Origin: Brasenia schreberi
Taxonomy: Eukaryota; Streptophyta; Magnoliopsida; Nymphaeales; Cabombaceae
DNA length: 64,000 bases
Assembly: GCA_036023115.1 (NCBI GenBank)
Contig: JAYKKT010000080.1
Location: forward strand, 10,905,501-10,969,500
Reading direction: 5' to 3'
Shown here: positions 24,501 through 34,319 of the stretch, one piece after another
Layout of the letters: every line of letters begins with the position of its first letter
Position numbering within the stretch: the stretch's first letter is position 1
The notes under the pieces: generated by a model
The model's input: the letters and a program-made list of their open reading frames with translations, nothing else
Database searches by the model: none
What the model was told of the DNA's origin: nothing
Program-made: the position numbers and the translations under genes

Positions 24501-27500
24501 TTTCTTTACCTGAGTACCATAATTTAAAATCAGTATCCTCTATCTCCTTTGCTTTTTCTCCAACCCATTTTGTCTCTTGTAAACATAGAATATGAATCTT
24601 TCTCCGAATCATAGTATCTACCACCTCCATTAGCTTACCCGATAACGTTCCGATATTCCAAGAACCAATACGAATCTTATTATCTAGGACTAACTTCCTT
24701 ACCCCCCGCATCCGTCCATAATTAAAATACGGAGACCCTCTCTAAAAATTTTTCACTACATTCGGGCGACAATGTAGCGAAACTAACTTCTTTACCCACA
24801 CCCGTCCATGATGTGGGAACCCTCCCTACAATTGATTCACTACATTCGGGCGAAAATGTAGTGGCCCTTGCTTACTTCTTACTGCATTCGGGCTCTGCAG
24901 CACGTCGCTAGGCGGGAACGCCCCAAAGCAATGCTCATAATTTTTGTAATCCATGTTATAAAAATCCGATCAAATTTTACGCTGGCTATCGGAAGCCTAA
25001 CACAACCCTCCTCCTTTATCCGGGCTTGAGACCAGCAATGCAAGGGTGATCCCTTACATGGGCGAAGTTGACATGGTACGAAGAAAATTATTTTTTGACA
25101 ATAAGTTGTAACATTTAAATGATTTTTTAATCAAATCATTCATAAGAAAAATGTATTGAAATTTTTGGATATTTTCCAAACGTTTATTGGATCAAAAGTG
25201 TGTTTTAAATAATAAGTTGCATCTCTTTCATGATTAAGATTCATTTGTTGGTCGTTTTTTGAAGACTTTTGTGATTAAGGTGCTTCACGTTGTTGGCCTT
25301 TTTATGGAACTTAATCATTGTTTGAAGATATTGTTTGATAACTTATTATCTTAAAAGTTACATTTTCATGTGATTATTGCCTCCCTATTATAGGATTTTT
25401 ATTGAAGATCTTTGTGATTAAGGTGCTTCATGTTGTTGGCTATTGGTTGGAGATTAGTAAATGTTGAAAATGCAATTGTTACTATCTTGATAAATGTGTT
25501 TCTAAGTATTGCAAGAATTCTTGCTTTATGTGAAAAAGATTCCTTAAGAATGATATTTTCAAACTTGTTTTTGATTATCTAGAAAGATTATCTTATTCTT
25601 GGAATCATGAAATCGCATTTGAAATTATGACTTATCGGTCTTGGTCTTCTTGTTAATGCTTATCCATAAAGCTTTGGGTTCGAGTTTCGTCCTTAAAACT
25701 CGGTTTAATACTTATCCATAAAGCTTGTGTGGTATGTTAAAATAGGTCATTCGGCCCAAGTACTTGCCCACCAGCCCACCAGCCGTTGGGGGCTGGCAGC
25801 AACCCCCTTCTTTCCCTCTTCTCCGCTCTTCCCTCTTCTCTCTTCTCTTCTTTTCTTATCATCATGTGTTCTATAAATACCTCTTTTGTAAATACTTCTT
25901 CAAGCCTTTTGTGGCTAAATAATATTTCTTTAATATTACCTTTATTACCTATGCTTTATTATAGCCTTTTTCTAAGGCTTTTTGCAAGTGATATTTCGAG
26001 GTGATATTTATCAATCTTCCGTTACTACATTGAATCATCGTCTTTATTACATGATATTAGAGTCATTTTGCGATCGTGGAAATATTATGCATCACCTCGA
26101 AAAGTGTGTCAATCGTATTTTCTAAGTTTACTTCTTTATTTTCTTTTTCTCCTTAAAATATGGATGATAAAAGAGGATTTAACGTTTACCTAACACCCTC
26201 GAACTACAAGACATGAGCCCAATCTATGAAAAATTACCTATATTTCAAAAAGTTATAAGCTATAGAAGTGGTTTGAAGGCAGAACTCTTTATTAATGTCA
26301 CACTTAAGCAAAAACAAGAATACGAAAGAGGTAATAGAATAATCCTATGGGTACTCGTGAACAATGTAAATGAGCGTACTAGGGACACCTTGCCGATTTC
26401 ACTAACGCCAAAGAAGTATGAGAATACTTTAAAAAATCCAATGTTCAAAGCGATGTGGCTCATAGGAGGGCAGTAAGAGACAAATTGGTCTCACTTAAAC
26501 AAGGAGATAAAAGGTTAAATGAATTTTTTGACGAATATTATAATGTTTGGAACCAATTATATTATTACAAAAAAAAATGTACACAATGTCTTAGTGAGAG
26601 ACAATGTGAAGATAATAAATACTTCGTATACCAATTTCTAAGAAGTCTCCGGGAAGAATTTGAAGGGATAAGATCACCTCTTATCTATAAAAAACATTAA
26701 ATTCTTACCGATCTCTAAATGATGAAAACAAGAATGAATAAAGTTAGACTTCAAAGAGACACCGCCTTTACCGCATCAAAACCCGAAACAAATATAAAGA
26801 CTTACCGACCTCATTTCAAAAGTGAAGAAGCAATAAAATACATTATTTGCCACTATTGTTGAGAGGTTGGACACATAAGGCCAAATTGCCCAAAGTTGAA
26901 AAGAAAGTAGCATTAGTAGAAGAACAAGCCTCATCCTCTATCATTGCACTAAAAGAAAAGATAAAAAGACTTGAAGCTCAAATGAAAGACAAAGCAACAA
27001 TATGTGTGGTTTGCTCTTCTTCAACTAATAAGTTGAAGGTATGGTTTCTTGGATTCTTTATTCGAGTGCCTCATTTCATATGACTTGCAATGAAAATATT
27101 TTAAAATCATGTATTAGAAAACCCTTATCATGTGTTTATACTGCGGATCGAACACAATTAAGTGCTTATAAAATTGGTGACTTTTAAAACAAAAATTTTT
27201 AAGTTTCTAAAATTATTATTGTTTGGTTACTTCAGAAGACATAGAAATTAAAATAGGCACATATTGCATTCCTCAGAAGGAAAGATTTAAATACCTAGGG
27301 TCAATTTTTCAGAGTGATGGAAGAATTGATGGAGATGTTACGCATAGAATTAATGCTGATTGGTTAAAATGGAGAGGAGCATCAGGTATTCTTTGTGATA
27401 AGAAGATACCATTAAAATTAAAAGGTAAATATTATAGAGCAGCAATTAGGCCTACCATGTTTTATGGTTCTGAGTGTTGGTCAGTTAATCATCAACATGT

Positions 27501-30500
27501 ACAAAAGATGTCTGTGACAGAAATGAAGATGTTGAGATGGATGAGTGGTCATACAAGAACAGACCGTATACATAATGAGGTTATTAGAAACAAAGTAGGA
27601 GTGGCACCAATAGAAGATAAAATGAGAGAACATCGTTTAAGATGGTTTGGACATATAGAAATAAGATCAAAAGAAGAACATGTAAGAAGGTTAGAAAAAC
27701 TAAATTTGGAAAGTATTAAAAAAGGTAGAGGATGACCACAAAAGTGTTGGAAAGAAACAATAAAGAACGATCTAGCTTATTGGGAGTTAACTGCTAACAT
27801 GGCACGAGATAGGGATCTGTGGAAACAAAGAATCCATGTAACCGACCCCGTCTAGTATGGGAAAAGGCTTAGTTGTTGTTTTTGTTTGTTTTCTAAAATT
27901 ATTGTTGTTCCAAAACTAAATTTGAAGTTACTTTCGGTATCTCAAATTTCGGATAAAAATTGTGTTATAATTTTCATTCATAGGATGTATTGATCGCCTC
28001 TCGAAGAAGTTGATTAATCGTGGTCATAGGGAGGGCAGACTTTTTATTATGGACTACCTACATAGCATAGGATATGCCAATGTGATGCCCTTCTATGGCA
28101 TAAAAGATTAGAACATCTTAATATTTAAAAGTTGTACCAATGTCCTCTTTAAATAAATAATATTGAAAACTTTTCTACCAAAGATTGTGTACTTGACAAA
28201 ATGCAACATCTATCATTTTCAAATAAAACGCATATCTTCACAAAACCATTTGAGATTATTAAGTGCTGACGTTTTTCAAAATTTTGTTATATTTCACAAT
28301 CTTATAAAAAATCAATTTGATTCTGAAATTAAGATTTTTAGATCTGACTCGGTAAGAGAGTTTATGTCAAAAGAGTTTAAAAATCATTATGACAAATTTA
28401 GGATTGTGCATCAAACTTCTTGCACTAAAACTCATCAACAAAATGGCGTTTCAAAACGTAAACATCGTCATATATTTAAAACCACAAGAACATTTTATTA
28501 TCAGTGGTGTTCCTAAAAATTTCTAGGTTGAAGCCATTATGACTTCTATTTACCTAATTAACCGAATGCTACCTTCAGTTTTACAAAACATGTCCCATTT
28601 TACAAAACATGTCCCATGTAAAAAAACTCTTTCAACTTTCTCCTAATTACTGTAGACTTCGTATGTTTGGGTGTAAATGTTTTGTTTATATTAACAAAGA
28701 TGATAAACTTTCTTCTTTGGGTATGAGATAAATAAGAAGGGATATAAATGTTATGATTATAAAAATGGCAAGCTCTATGTATTAAGAGACGTCATATTCT
28801 TTGAAAATGAGTATTTCTTTAAAGGAATGAATGACGCTAATCCTATTGATGAGTCGTCATACTCCTTCTTGAATGATATCCTAGGAAATGACATGATACG
28901 CTTTGAAAATGAGCTTGATGAACTTATGATCTCAAGACAGTAAGTTACACCCTTTGATCAATATTACACTAGAAGAACTCAAAATGATTTCTCATCTATA
29001 CCTCGAAAGACTAGTCGAGATTAAACAGTTTGTTTACTATGACAGTTTTTTACCAAGATATAGAGTCTTAGTAACCAATATTTCCACTATAAAAGAACCA
29101 AAAAAATTTAAGGAAGCACAATCATCACACGATTGGATTTATGCTATGAATGAAGAATTGGATGCCTTACACAGGGCTCAAACTTGGGATATTGTGACAA
29201 GACCACAAAATAAAAAAACGATAGGTTTTAGGTGGGTCTATAAAATTAAAACTAAGATGGATCCTTAAATCACTATAAAGCTAGATTAGTTGCCAAAGGA
29301 TATTCATAGGAATATGGGATTGACTATGAGGAAACCTTTACTCCTGTGGCCCGGATGACGACTGTTAGAACCCTTATAGTTGTGTGTGCTATTAGAGATT
29401 GAAATATCTATCAATTAGATGTCAAGAATGTGTTCTTAAATGGTTCCTTAAAGGAAGAAGTTTATATGAAACCTTCTTCTAGACTCAACATACCTAAAAA
29501 CCAAGTTTTACGACTCAAAAGAGCCTTATATGCTCTCAAACAAGCTCCTAAAGCTTGGTTTGATAAAATGACTTCATGACTTCACATGGCTTTACTTGTT
29601 ATACTGACACCGCTTTGTTCATAAGAAAATCTTCAGCAGGCATTGTTATTCTTCTGTTATATGTCGATGATATGATTATTACAGGTAGTGATGATTCTGG
29701 GATTTTTCAAATCAAACAAGAACTTGGTAAGATGTTTGAGATAAAGATCTTGGACAACTCACTTACTTTTTGAGTATTGAGGTAACTCAAAATGTTAAAG
29801 GCTTCTTTTTATCTCAAACTAAATTTGTTAATAATATTATCCTTCAATCATGTCTTACTGATAATAAAGTTGTTGAGACAAATCAACCAAAAGATGTGAC
29901 TTGTTGATGGAGAGTCAATAAGTGATCCTACCCTAAATAGATAGATGGTCGGGGTACTCACTTATCTCACTATCACACGCCCATATATTGCACATGTTGC
30001 ACATATTGTAAGTTAGTTTCAATAATCTCCTACCTCTGTGCATATGAGCGTCGTTACGAGGATTGTTCGATATATTCGACAAACAACAACTAAGGGAGTA
30101 TTTTTATCTTCTTCATCTTTACTTCAATTAAATACATATATTGATCCTGATTGGGGTGGTGATATCAATGACAGGCACTCTACGATCAGTTATTGCATTT
30201 TTCTTAGCAACTCTCTTGTCTCTTGGAAATGAAAAAAACAACAAAAGGAAGTTGAGTACCATGCAATGGCCAACACGACCACTAAATTGACTTGGCTTAG
30301 ACGACTACTACAGGACTTGGACGTGATACTAGAGTTCATTCCGATTTTGTACTGTGATAATAAGAGTGTTATGTATATAGCTAACAACCACATATTTCAT
30401 GAGCGAACCAAACATATCGAGATGGATTGTCACTATGTTTGTGAAGAGTATCTACATGACAATTTGACACTACAATTTGTTACATCTAAGTATCAGCTTG

Positions 30501-33500
30501 GAAATGTCTTCACCAAATCGCTACCCGCTCCACAACTTTACTTCTTAGTTAGCAAACTTTCGGTTATGAAACCGTTAGTTTTGGGGGGGGGGGGTTAAAA
30601 TAGCATGGCCCACCAGCACCAGGGGGCCCAACTGCTACTCCAAGTAGTCATTGGGGGCTGGCAGCAACCCCCCTTCTTTCCCTCTTCTCCTCTCTTCCCT
30701 CTTCTCTTCTCTTCTTATCCTCATGTACTCTATAAATACACCTCTTTTTGTAAATACTTCTTCAAGCCTTTTGTGGCTAAATAATATTTCTTTTTTAATA
30801 TATTGTGCCTTTGTTGTATACGCTTTATTATAGCCTTTTTAAAAGTTTTTTATAAGTGATATTTCGAGATGATATTCATCAATCTTCCACTGCTATACTC
30901 AAGCATCGTCTTTATTACATGGTATATCAAGGCCTTTAGTAATATTGTAGTGTCTGTTATAGACAATCTTAATGGGTTGTTATTTATTTAAAAAAAAAAA
31001 CTTCATTAAAGATTTGTTTTGCATTAAAAGAATGAAATTGCCATAATGTGGAACTAATGTTTCACTTTTATGTTTTGAGAAAAGATATAAAGCATTGCTA
31101 TTGATTGAAGAAAAGATGTAAAGAAAGAAGTATAAGGATGTCTTCATGACTATAAATGATATTACAAACTCATAAAGTTGTTATTGTTCATGATTGATCA
31201 TATACCTCATCCTCCCAATTACTTCTACAACAAATAGACGGCGTTCAACTCCTAGTTAGCAAACTTTCAATCATTGTACCGTTAGTTTGAGGGAGGGTAT
31301 TAGAAAATGATGTATTTTATATTTTTGTAATTTTATTTTTATGTAAATCATTAATCATGTAAGGCAAGACCAAGCCCCTTGAGTGGTCCCTTGTTGTCCT
31401 CTCTCACTTACTCTCCTCTCTCATTCCCGCTTCTATAAATTCTCCTCTAATTTAAATGTTCACTAATGCCTTTTATATCTAAATAATATCAAATTTCTTT
31501 TATTGTGCCTTTGTTGCATCTGCTTTATAGCCTTTTTCTAAGGCTTTGTGATTGACTTTTTGAAGTGATATTCATCGATCTTCCACTACTACATTGAAGA
31601 CTTCATTTCAGTTCTTTGTTTTCATATAACCCAATCATGTACCATACTAATAGTTAACTCAACACCATCGTTTAGTGTTTCCTTTCAACACTTTTGGTGG
31701 TTTTCTTCTTCCTCTTTTAACATTTTCACAATATAGTTTCTCGTACGTTCTTACCATAGCTTTCCTTTGATCATCTTTCTACATGCCTAAACCATTTTCA
31801 GCGATTTTCTCTCATTTTATTTTGTATTGGTGCCACTCTCAATTTGTTTCTAATAACATCATTATCTGGTCTTTCCTTATGTGACCATTCTTTGAATTAT
31901 TTTCAGCTCAACTGTCTTATGTGTCCTCACTTTGTCACCAAGATTTGGAGTTCTAAAATGTTGAGGGGAGAAAAAGACAAACCCTAACATGAGATCATAG
32001 AATAAAAAAGAGAGGCCATAATGTCGAAGCATAAGAAAAATGATAATTCGGACATTAATTTTTCTATCATGCACTTTCCATCCTAGTATCAAGATGAAAC
32101 AGAAGTAAAAGTCCTTTACATTGCACAACTCATTCCCTCAATCCAAAGTATTACATAAAGAAGTAACCAAAAAAGGGCATTGGTGGAAACACAATAAGGA
32201 CTGAAAAATATCAGTGGAAATATAATTATATGTTTGGAAATGATCTAATGAAATTGACAACTTCAAAGTAAAGCAAGTAGTTATGTGGACAAGTTTTCTA
32301 CAGACTACAGATATACATTTCTTTAGAAGCATTGATTGCAAACTATAATGACAACCCCAAACATGGTGGGCTATCTCGGGTGCAGGTGTGGGCATGCCAA
32401 TTTCATAATATGTATGGGAACATAATAGAGTTTATATATCCAGCAGACATACATACAACATACATATAAATACACATACATGTTATGAGATGAGAGTACC
32501 GATGCAGATGACAATTCCAAAAATGTGTTGGAATACAACACGGTATAGAGCAGCAAGGGTGGGAGAATAACGGAGGGACAGTCTATCTCTCCATCATCTC
32601 TCTCTCTCTCCTATCATACCAAGAGAGAGAACTAGTGGACCGTTTACAATGATTTGGATATCATAGTATAGACACACACAATGCTTTTCTAGTAAGCTGC
32701 CAAATCAACCCCTGATGAATCGACACAATATATACAACTTTACGTTAAAAGAGTGAATCCTAGAGTTTTCTCTATAGATATCAAACTGGTTGAGGGGACA
32801 AACTTGAGATGTATGAAGTAGCAATTTAGCACAAAACAGGCAGTCTTTCAATGAAGATATTCTAGGCATTTACAGAGAACACATAATGTGCAAAGCAGCA
32901 TTATTGTGGTCCTATTTAATGCCCGAAGCTGTGTAAGTTAGCGCCATGTTGTCTGGATATACTGGTTAAAATGCAAGTGTGCTGATCAAAAGATGGTCGT
33001 TGTGCCTGAAACATGCATAACACCTTCAGGAGGACAAAAATAGAAGAAAGAAAAAGGAAAAGTTTAGTAAACAAATGCCCATTTCAAAAACATCCACTTA
33101 AGTAAACAAAAAAGTTTGGTCCCTCCAAGTTGCATGAAAGAAAGGGAAACCCTATTACATGGAACCAGTGGTTAAATTTGAAGCGGTAACCTCTATTGCC
33201 AATGAAAAATACCACTTTAAATGATAAAACATTGGAAGTTAACCATAATTCCATTCATATCCACATTCAACCTAGCCTCCTTTGCAGGATCTAGATGGGA
33301 TGATTCAGAGATATGTACAATAGGGAAATACAAAAAGCATTTAAATTTATCTCAGAAAAAACAAACCACAATTTAAATTTTGATTTCCGTGAAAATCCAG
33401 GCCAGCTTCAGTGGAGCAATATTCAAGAAGTTGCCCTATATTTGAAGATCTACGAACAGAATTAGTGGACTTACTTCTCCTCTCACTTTCTCCCTTTTTC

Positions 33501-34319
33501 TCCATTAAGCTCTGTCCTTGCTGGGCCCAAGCCCGGATTAGAAAGGAGGAGGGTTCCCTAGGCAACCGATGGTTAGTGAAAAACTCAGTTTACCTTTTCT
33601 CATAGATTCTACAACTTATGAGACACCCGACAACACACAGTAGAGGAAAAGGTTTGCTTTTGGTTTTGAAAATTTCTTTCTGATCATTCATCATCAGAAG
33701 GAAAGCTTGATTTCAGATAAGGAAATCCATGCAACTGTAAAACATTCACATCCAACACGGGAAGCAAAACCGCTTAATACACATATTACCGCATCAATGG
33801 CATCGTCACAAATAAGATTCAATGTCTCAGCAAATCAAACTCCAGTTTTCCCACATATTTTGATACACGCAACGACGCCGACATCAATCGAAGCGGCACA
33901 AATAAGATTCGAAATCTCAAAAACACGAACTCCAGGTTCTCCACAACCATTTGTGATTCAATAATTTGCTAGACATACAAGTTCGACATAATAACACAGA
34001 AGAATTTCATCAAGATTTTCAGGCGATACCTGATTAGATTCTTGGAAGTGATCCGAGGAGCCTTGATCGCTGCTCCGATCAGACTGCTTCCCGTAATGTA
34101 AATCCCCCTAAAACAGATCAAAAACAACAAATCAACCACACAAATTCATCACGAAGGAAACCGGCAAAGAAGAAACCAGATTGATTCAGACCAGGCGGCG
34201 CCGAGCACGGAGACGCCAATCGCGACGGCGATGCCAATGGCGGAGAACGTGTAAGGAGAGATCCGCACCAGAGCGCTTGACCACGAGCTCCGGTAGACAT
34301 TCATGGCGTCTGAAGACAT
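15089..34319 (-). CDS. VHA-c'': V-type H+-ATPase subunit c'' (proteolipid), four exons
   Basis: This is the c''-type subunit of the membrane V0 rotor of the vacuolar proton pump. Exons on the minus strand are 34319-34192, 34107-34030, 15502-15332 and 15254-15089. All introns are GT-AG and the joined frame is 180 aa plus stop, the usual plant c'' length. The start reads [20 protein letters not shown]; exon 1 then gives [20 protein letters not shown] (first membrane helix). Exon 2 gives [20 protein letters not shown]. Exon 3 gives [19 protein letters not shown] with the in-membrane Glu expected to carry protons, then [19 protein letters not shown]. Exon 4 gives [16 protein letters not shown] and [20 protein letters not shown], a second helix with Glu. 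Intron 2 (15503-34029) is 18,527 bp and packed with transposons, yet the junctions are clean and every conserved motif is intact, so the gene looks functional. Isoform number cannot be assigned. Confidence 0.95.
15670..16659 (-). pseudogene. RTE copy 2 reverse transcriptase (two stops)
   Basis: Frame 16051-16659 (202 aa) contains [13 protein letters not shown], the intact catalytic [10 protein letters not shown], and [13 protein letters not shown]. Frame 15670-16017 gives the C-terminal [29 protein letters not shown] and ...RIHVADPV blocks. The frames are separated only by two nonsense changes around 16048-16053, so this RT was intact recently in evolutionary terms. Confidence 0.9.
16910..17093 (-). 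mobile_element. 184-bp RTE deletion derivative, nested, with ~24-bp TSD
   Basis: On the minus strand this consists of about 110 bases matching the RTE leader (GGCCGGTCCCAAGCCCGG ... AAAACTTTGTCGGACTTAAC) joined, at a short A/CAA-rich stretch, to about 60 bases of the RTE 3' end (AAAGAATCCATGTAGC ... AAAAGGCTTAGTTGTAGTAG). Everything between, about 3.2 kb in a full copy, is missing. It is flanked by direct repeats of the RT sequence it sits in (16886-16909 and 17094-17117, 24 bases, 2 mismatches). It therefore inserted as a unit by target-primed reverse transcription, using enzymes supplied by a full element. Confidence 0.82.
17767..18687 (-). pseudogene. RTE copy 2 endonuclease, largely intact
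   Basis: This 306-aa frame has the EN motifs [34 protein letters not shown] (intact here, unlike copy 1), [10 protein letters not shown] and [11 protein letters not shown]. The frame opens at an internal Met because the upstream segment ([13 protein letters not shown] in copy 1) is shifted out of frame by a base change near 18690. The leader follows at 18750-19126. Confidence 0.88.
18750..19126 (-). other. RTE copy 2 5' leader with three stem-loops
   Basis: The same three hairpins as in copy 1 are present on the plus strand at 18810-18834, 18893-18918 and 18939-18956. Bases of the first and third loops differ from copy 1 while the stems are kept. The outer box (CCGGGCTTGAGACCG region, 19070-19126) is shared with 144-240. 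Confidence 0.72.
21259..21880. mobile_element. Pack-MULE-like element carrying an RRM gene fragment
   Basis: A 622-bp insertion splits the EN region of RTE copy 3a. The target sequence is duplicated: TTTATATCC at 21250-21258 and TTTATATCT at 21881-21889, 9 bases with one mismatch, the size produced by Mutator-like elements. The ends contain a short inverted GTCACA/TGTGAC. Inside, on the minus strand, is a piece of a host RNA-binding protein gene. No transposase is present. The TIR is far shorter than in classical MULEs, so the superfamily assignment is tentative; the insertion and the captured gene fragment are clear. Confidence 0.68.
21362..21571 (-). pseudogene. Captured RRM (hnRNP-type RNA-binding) fragment
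   Basis: The minus strand encodes an RNA-recognition motif: RNP2 FIGGVSWEI at 21571-21545, then after a frameshift [20 protein letters not shown], the RNP1 octamer RGFGFMVF at 21455-21432, and [10 protein letters not shown]. An in-frame TAG (21402-21400) stands just before DKYTIDGR. The order and spacing match the first RRM of plant hnRNP/Musashi-like proteins. The frameshift and stop show it is no longer a gene. It has no counterpart in RTE elements, so it came in with the 622-bp insertion. Confidence 0.85.
22317..23428. mobile_element. Non-autonomous hAT element, 1,112 bp, perfect 8-bp TSD
   Basis: The ends are CAGTGTTATCC... and ...GACAACACTG, inverted over about ten bases. They are flanked by a perfect duplication CTCAGAAC (22309-22316 and 23429-23436) of the RTE target sequence. 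CAGTGTTGTC-type ends with an 8-bp duplication identify the hAT superfamily. Both subterminal regions are crowded with CGTATCG/CGATACG heptamers (22327-22395 and 23363-23412), as expected for transposase-binding repeats. The centre is AT-rich and no transposase is recognisable. Confidence 0.9.
24720..25069 (-). other. RTE copy 3b 5' leader with three stem-loops
   Basis: The three hairpins recur on the plus strand at 24753-24777, 24838-24862 and 24882-24900, each around a CGGG loop, followed by the leader box ending at 25069. Confidence 0.72.
25070..25734. other. Unassigned intron sequence between RTE 3b and the Copia element
   Basis: AT-rich DNA with weak internal repetition (GATTAAGGTGCTTCA occurs at ~25274 and ~25417). 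No coding motif or boundary recognised. Confidence 0.4.
25735..26051 (+). repeat. Copia 5' LTR and primer-binding site
   Basis: It begins TGTTAAAATAG and ends TTTATTACA, the TG...CA form, and aligns over its length with 30593-30919. A TATAAATA promoter-like motif is at about 25872. Directly after it, TGATATTAGAGTCATT resembles the usual tRNA-iMet site (TGGTATCAGAGC) with several changes. Confidence 0.85.
26160..26890 (+). pseudogene. Copia gag remnant
   Basis: Frames at 26213-26476 and 26455-26700 give a UBN2-type gag: [20 protein letters not shown] ... [24 protein letters not shown] zinc knuckle is recognisable at 26848-26890 ([17 protein letters not shown]), disrupted by a stop in place of one residue. 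Not translatable as a whole. Confidence 0.75.
27224..27889 (+). mobile_element. RTE copy 4, 5'-truncated, nested in Copia
   Basis: A 666-bp RTE 3' fragment in plus orientation encodes RT C-terminal sequence ([13 protein letters not shown] to [18 protein letters not shown] and a TGA within GRGRPQ at 27733). It ends with ...ACCCCGTCTAGTATGG and a TTGTTGTTTTTGTTTG tail. The Copia target is duplicated on both sides: 27204-27223 and 27890-27909, 20 bases with one mismatch. This is a textbook target-primed insertion, younger than the Copia copy it interrupts. Confidence 0.92.
28085..28560 (+). pseudogene. Copia integrase remnant
   Basis: A GAG-pre-integrase motif ([11 protein letters not shown]) is at about 28090. 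The 28163-28516 frame carries part of the integrase core, with [17 protein letters not shown], then a segment related to [20 protein letters not shown] (family form ends NG-x-x-ERKHRH). A central part of the core, with the first catalytic Asp, is deleted. Confidence 0.8.
28954..29960 (+). pseudogene. Copia reverse transcriptase remnant
   Basis: The frame at 28954-29268 contains [20 protein letters not shown] and [17 protein letters not shown]. Further on, [42 protein letters not shown] and [16 protein letters not shown] occur with stops. The frame at 29576-29773 has the catalytic [13 protein letters not shown], intact. A deletion near 29575 removes the part between the last two. Confidence 0.85.
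30038..30592 (+). pseudogene. Copia RNase H and polypurine tract
   Basis: Frames 30038-30232 and 30266-30598 encode RNase H: the [20 protein letters not shown] block, then [30 protein letters not shown] and [17 protein letters not shown]. The frame runs into a G12 tract (30583-30594), the polypurine tract adjoining the second LTR. Confidence 0.85.
30593..30919 (+). repeat. Copia middle LTR followed by a second PBS
   Basis: It aligns with 25735-26051 (shared GGGGGCTGGCAGCAACCCCC, TATAAATAC, CTTCAAGCCTTTTGTGGCT). TGGTATATCAAGGCC follows at 30920, closer to a normal tRNA-Met site than the one behind the first LTR. A PBS after what should be the terminal LTR shows that a second internal region once followed. 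Confidence 0.82.
31299..31610 (+). repeat. Copia third LTR, diverged
   Basis: Preceded at 31245-31298 by the same coding and PPT end as before the middle LTR (CTAGTTAGCAAACTTTC ... GTTAGTTTGAGGGAGGG). The LTR shares TATAGCCTTTTTCTAAGGCT and GATCTTCCACTACTACATTG with the others but differs at its left part. An old RTE fragment starts immediately to its right. Confidence 0.7.
31611..31905 (-). pseudogene. RTE copy 5, ancient RT C-terminal remnant
   Basis: On the minus strand this corresponds base for base to the last ~300 bases of the RTE RT region (compare 15690-15990), but with many substitutions and no long frame. It lacks the 3' tail, apparently cut off by the Copia third LTR. Confidence 0.7.
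31906..34029 (-). other. Distal part of the c'' giant intron
   Basis: This is the 5' part of intron 2 in transcript orientation. I find no transposon coding sequence in it, only a leader-box-like repeat at 33512-33575 and short simple repeats, so it may hold what remains of the original intron. Confidence 0.5.
33512..33575 (+). repeat. Isolated RTE leader-box-like sequence
   Basis: GGCCCAAGCCCGGAT, then AAAGGAGGAGGGTT, then AGGC-AAC in the same order as the RTE leader box, with a 3-base insertion, but no other RTE sequence on either side. Orientation is opposite to RTE copies 1-3. Confidence 0.6.
34030..34319 (-). CDS. VHA-c'': c'' gene exons 1 and 2
   Basis: Exon 1 runs from ATG at 34319 to 34192 (128 coding bases), with donor GT at 34191-34190. 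Exon 2 is 34107-34030 (78 bases), acceptor TAG at 34110-34108, donor GT at 34029-34028. The exon 1/2 junction completes a Trp codon (TG|G) and the exon 2/3 junction a Ser codon (AG|T). A longer open frame through the first intron is a read-through artefact. Confidence 0.93.

Larger units (their letters stand above)
22030..25069 (-). mobile_element. RTE-clade LINE, copy 3b, rearranged, lacking its 3' end
   Basis: It starts abruptly within the C-terminal RT domain and continues through RT (frame 23605-23877 with intact [10 protein letters not shown]). It then jumps near 23912 directly into the EN-RT linker, loses several parts of EN (scrambled bases 24400-24450), and ends with EN N-terminus (frame 24493-24711, [13 protein letters not shown]) and a full leader to 25069. 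A 1.1-kb hAT-type element is inserted at 22317-23428. The join with copy 3a at about 22029 lies at a short TTT-type microhomology. Confidence 0.82.
25735..31610 (+). mobile_element. Copia retrotransposon array with three LTRs
   Basis: Sequence shows LTR (25735-26051), a degenerate internal region in the order gag, GAG-pre-integrase, integrase, RT, RNase H, LTR (30593-30919), a second internal region shrunk to 379 bp but still with a PBS-like start and a PPT-like end, and a third, more diverged LTR (31299-31610). The domain order with integrase before RT defines Copia. It lies antisense to the c'' gene inside its 18.5-kb intron. A 5'-truncated RTE is inserted at 27224-27889. Confidence 0.88.
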
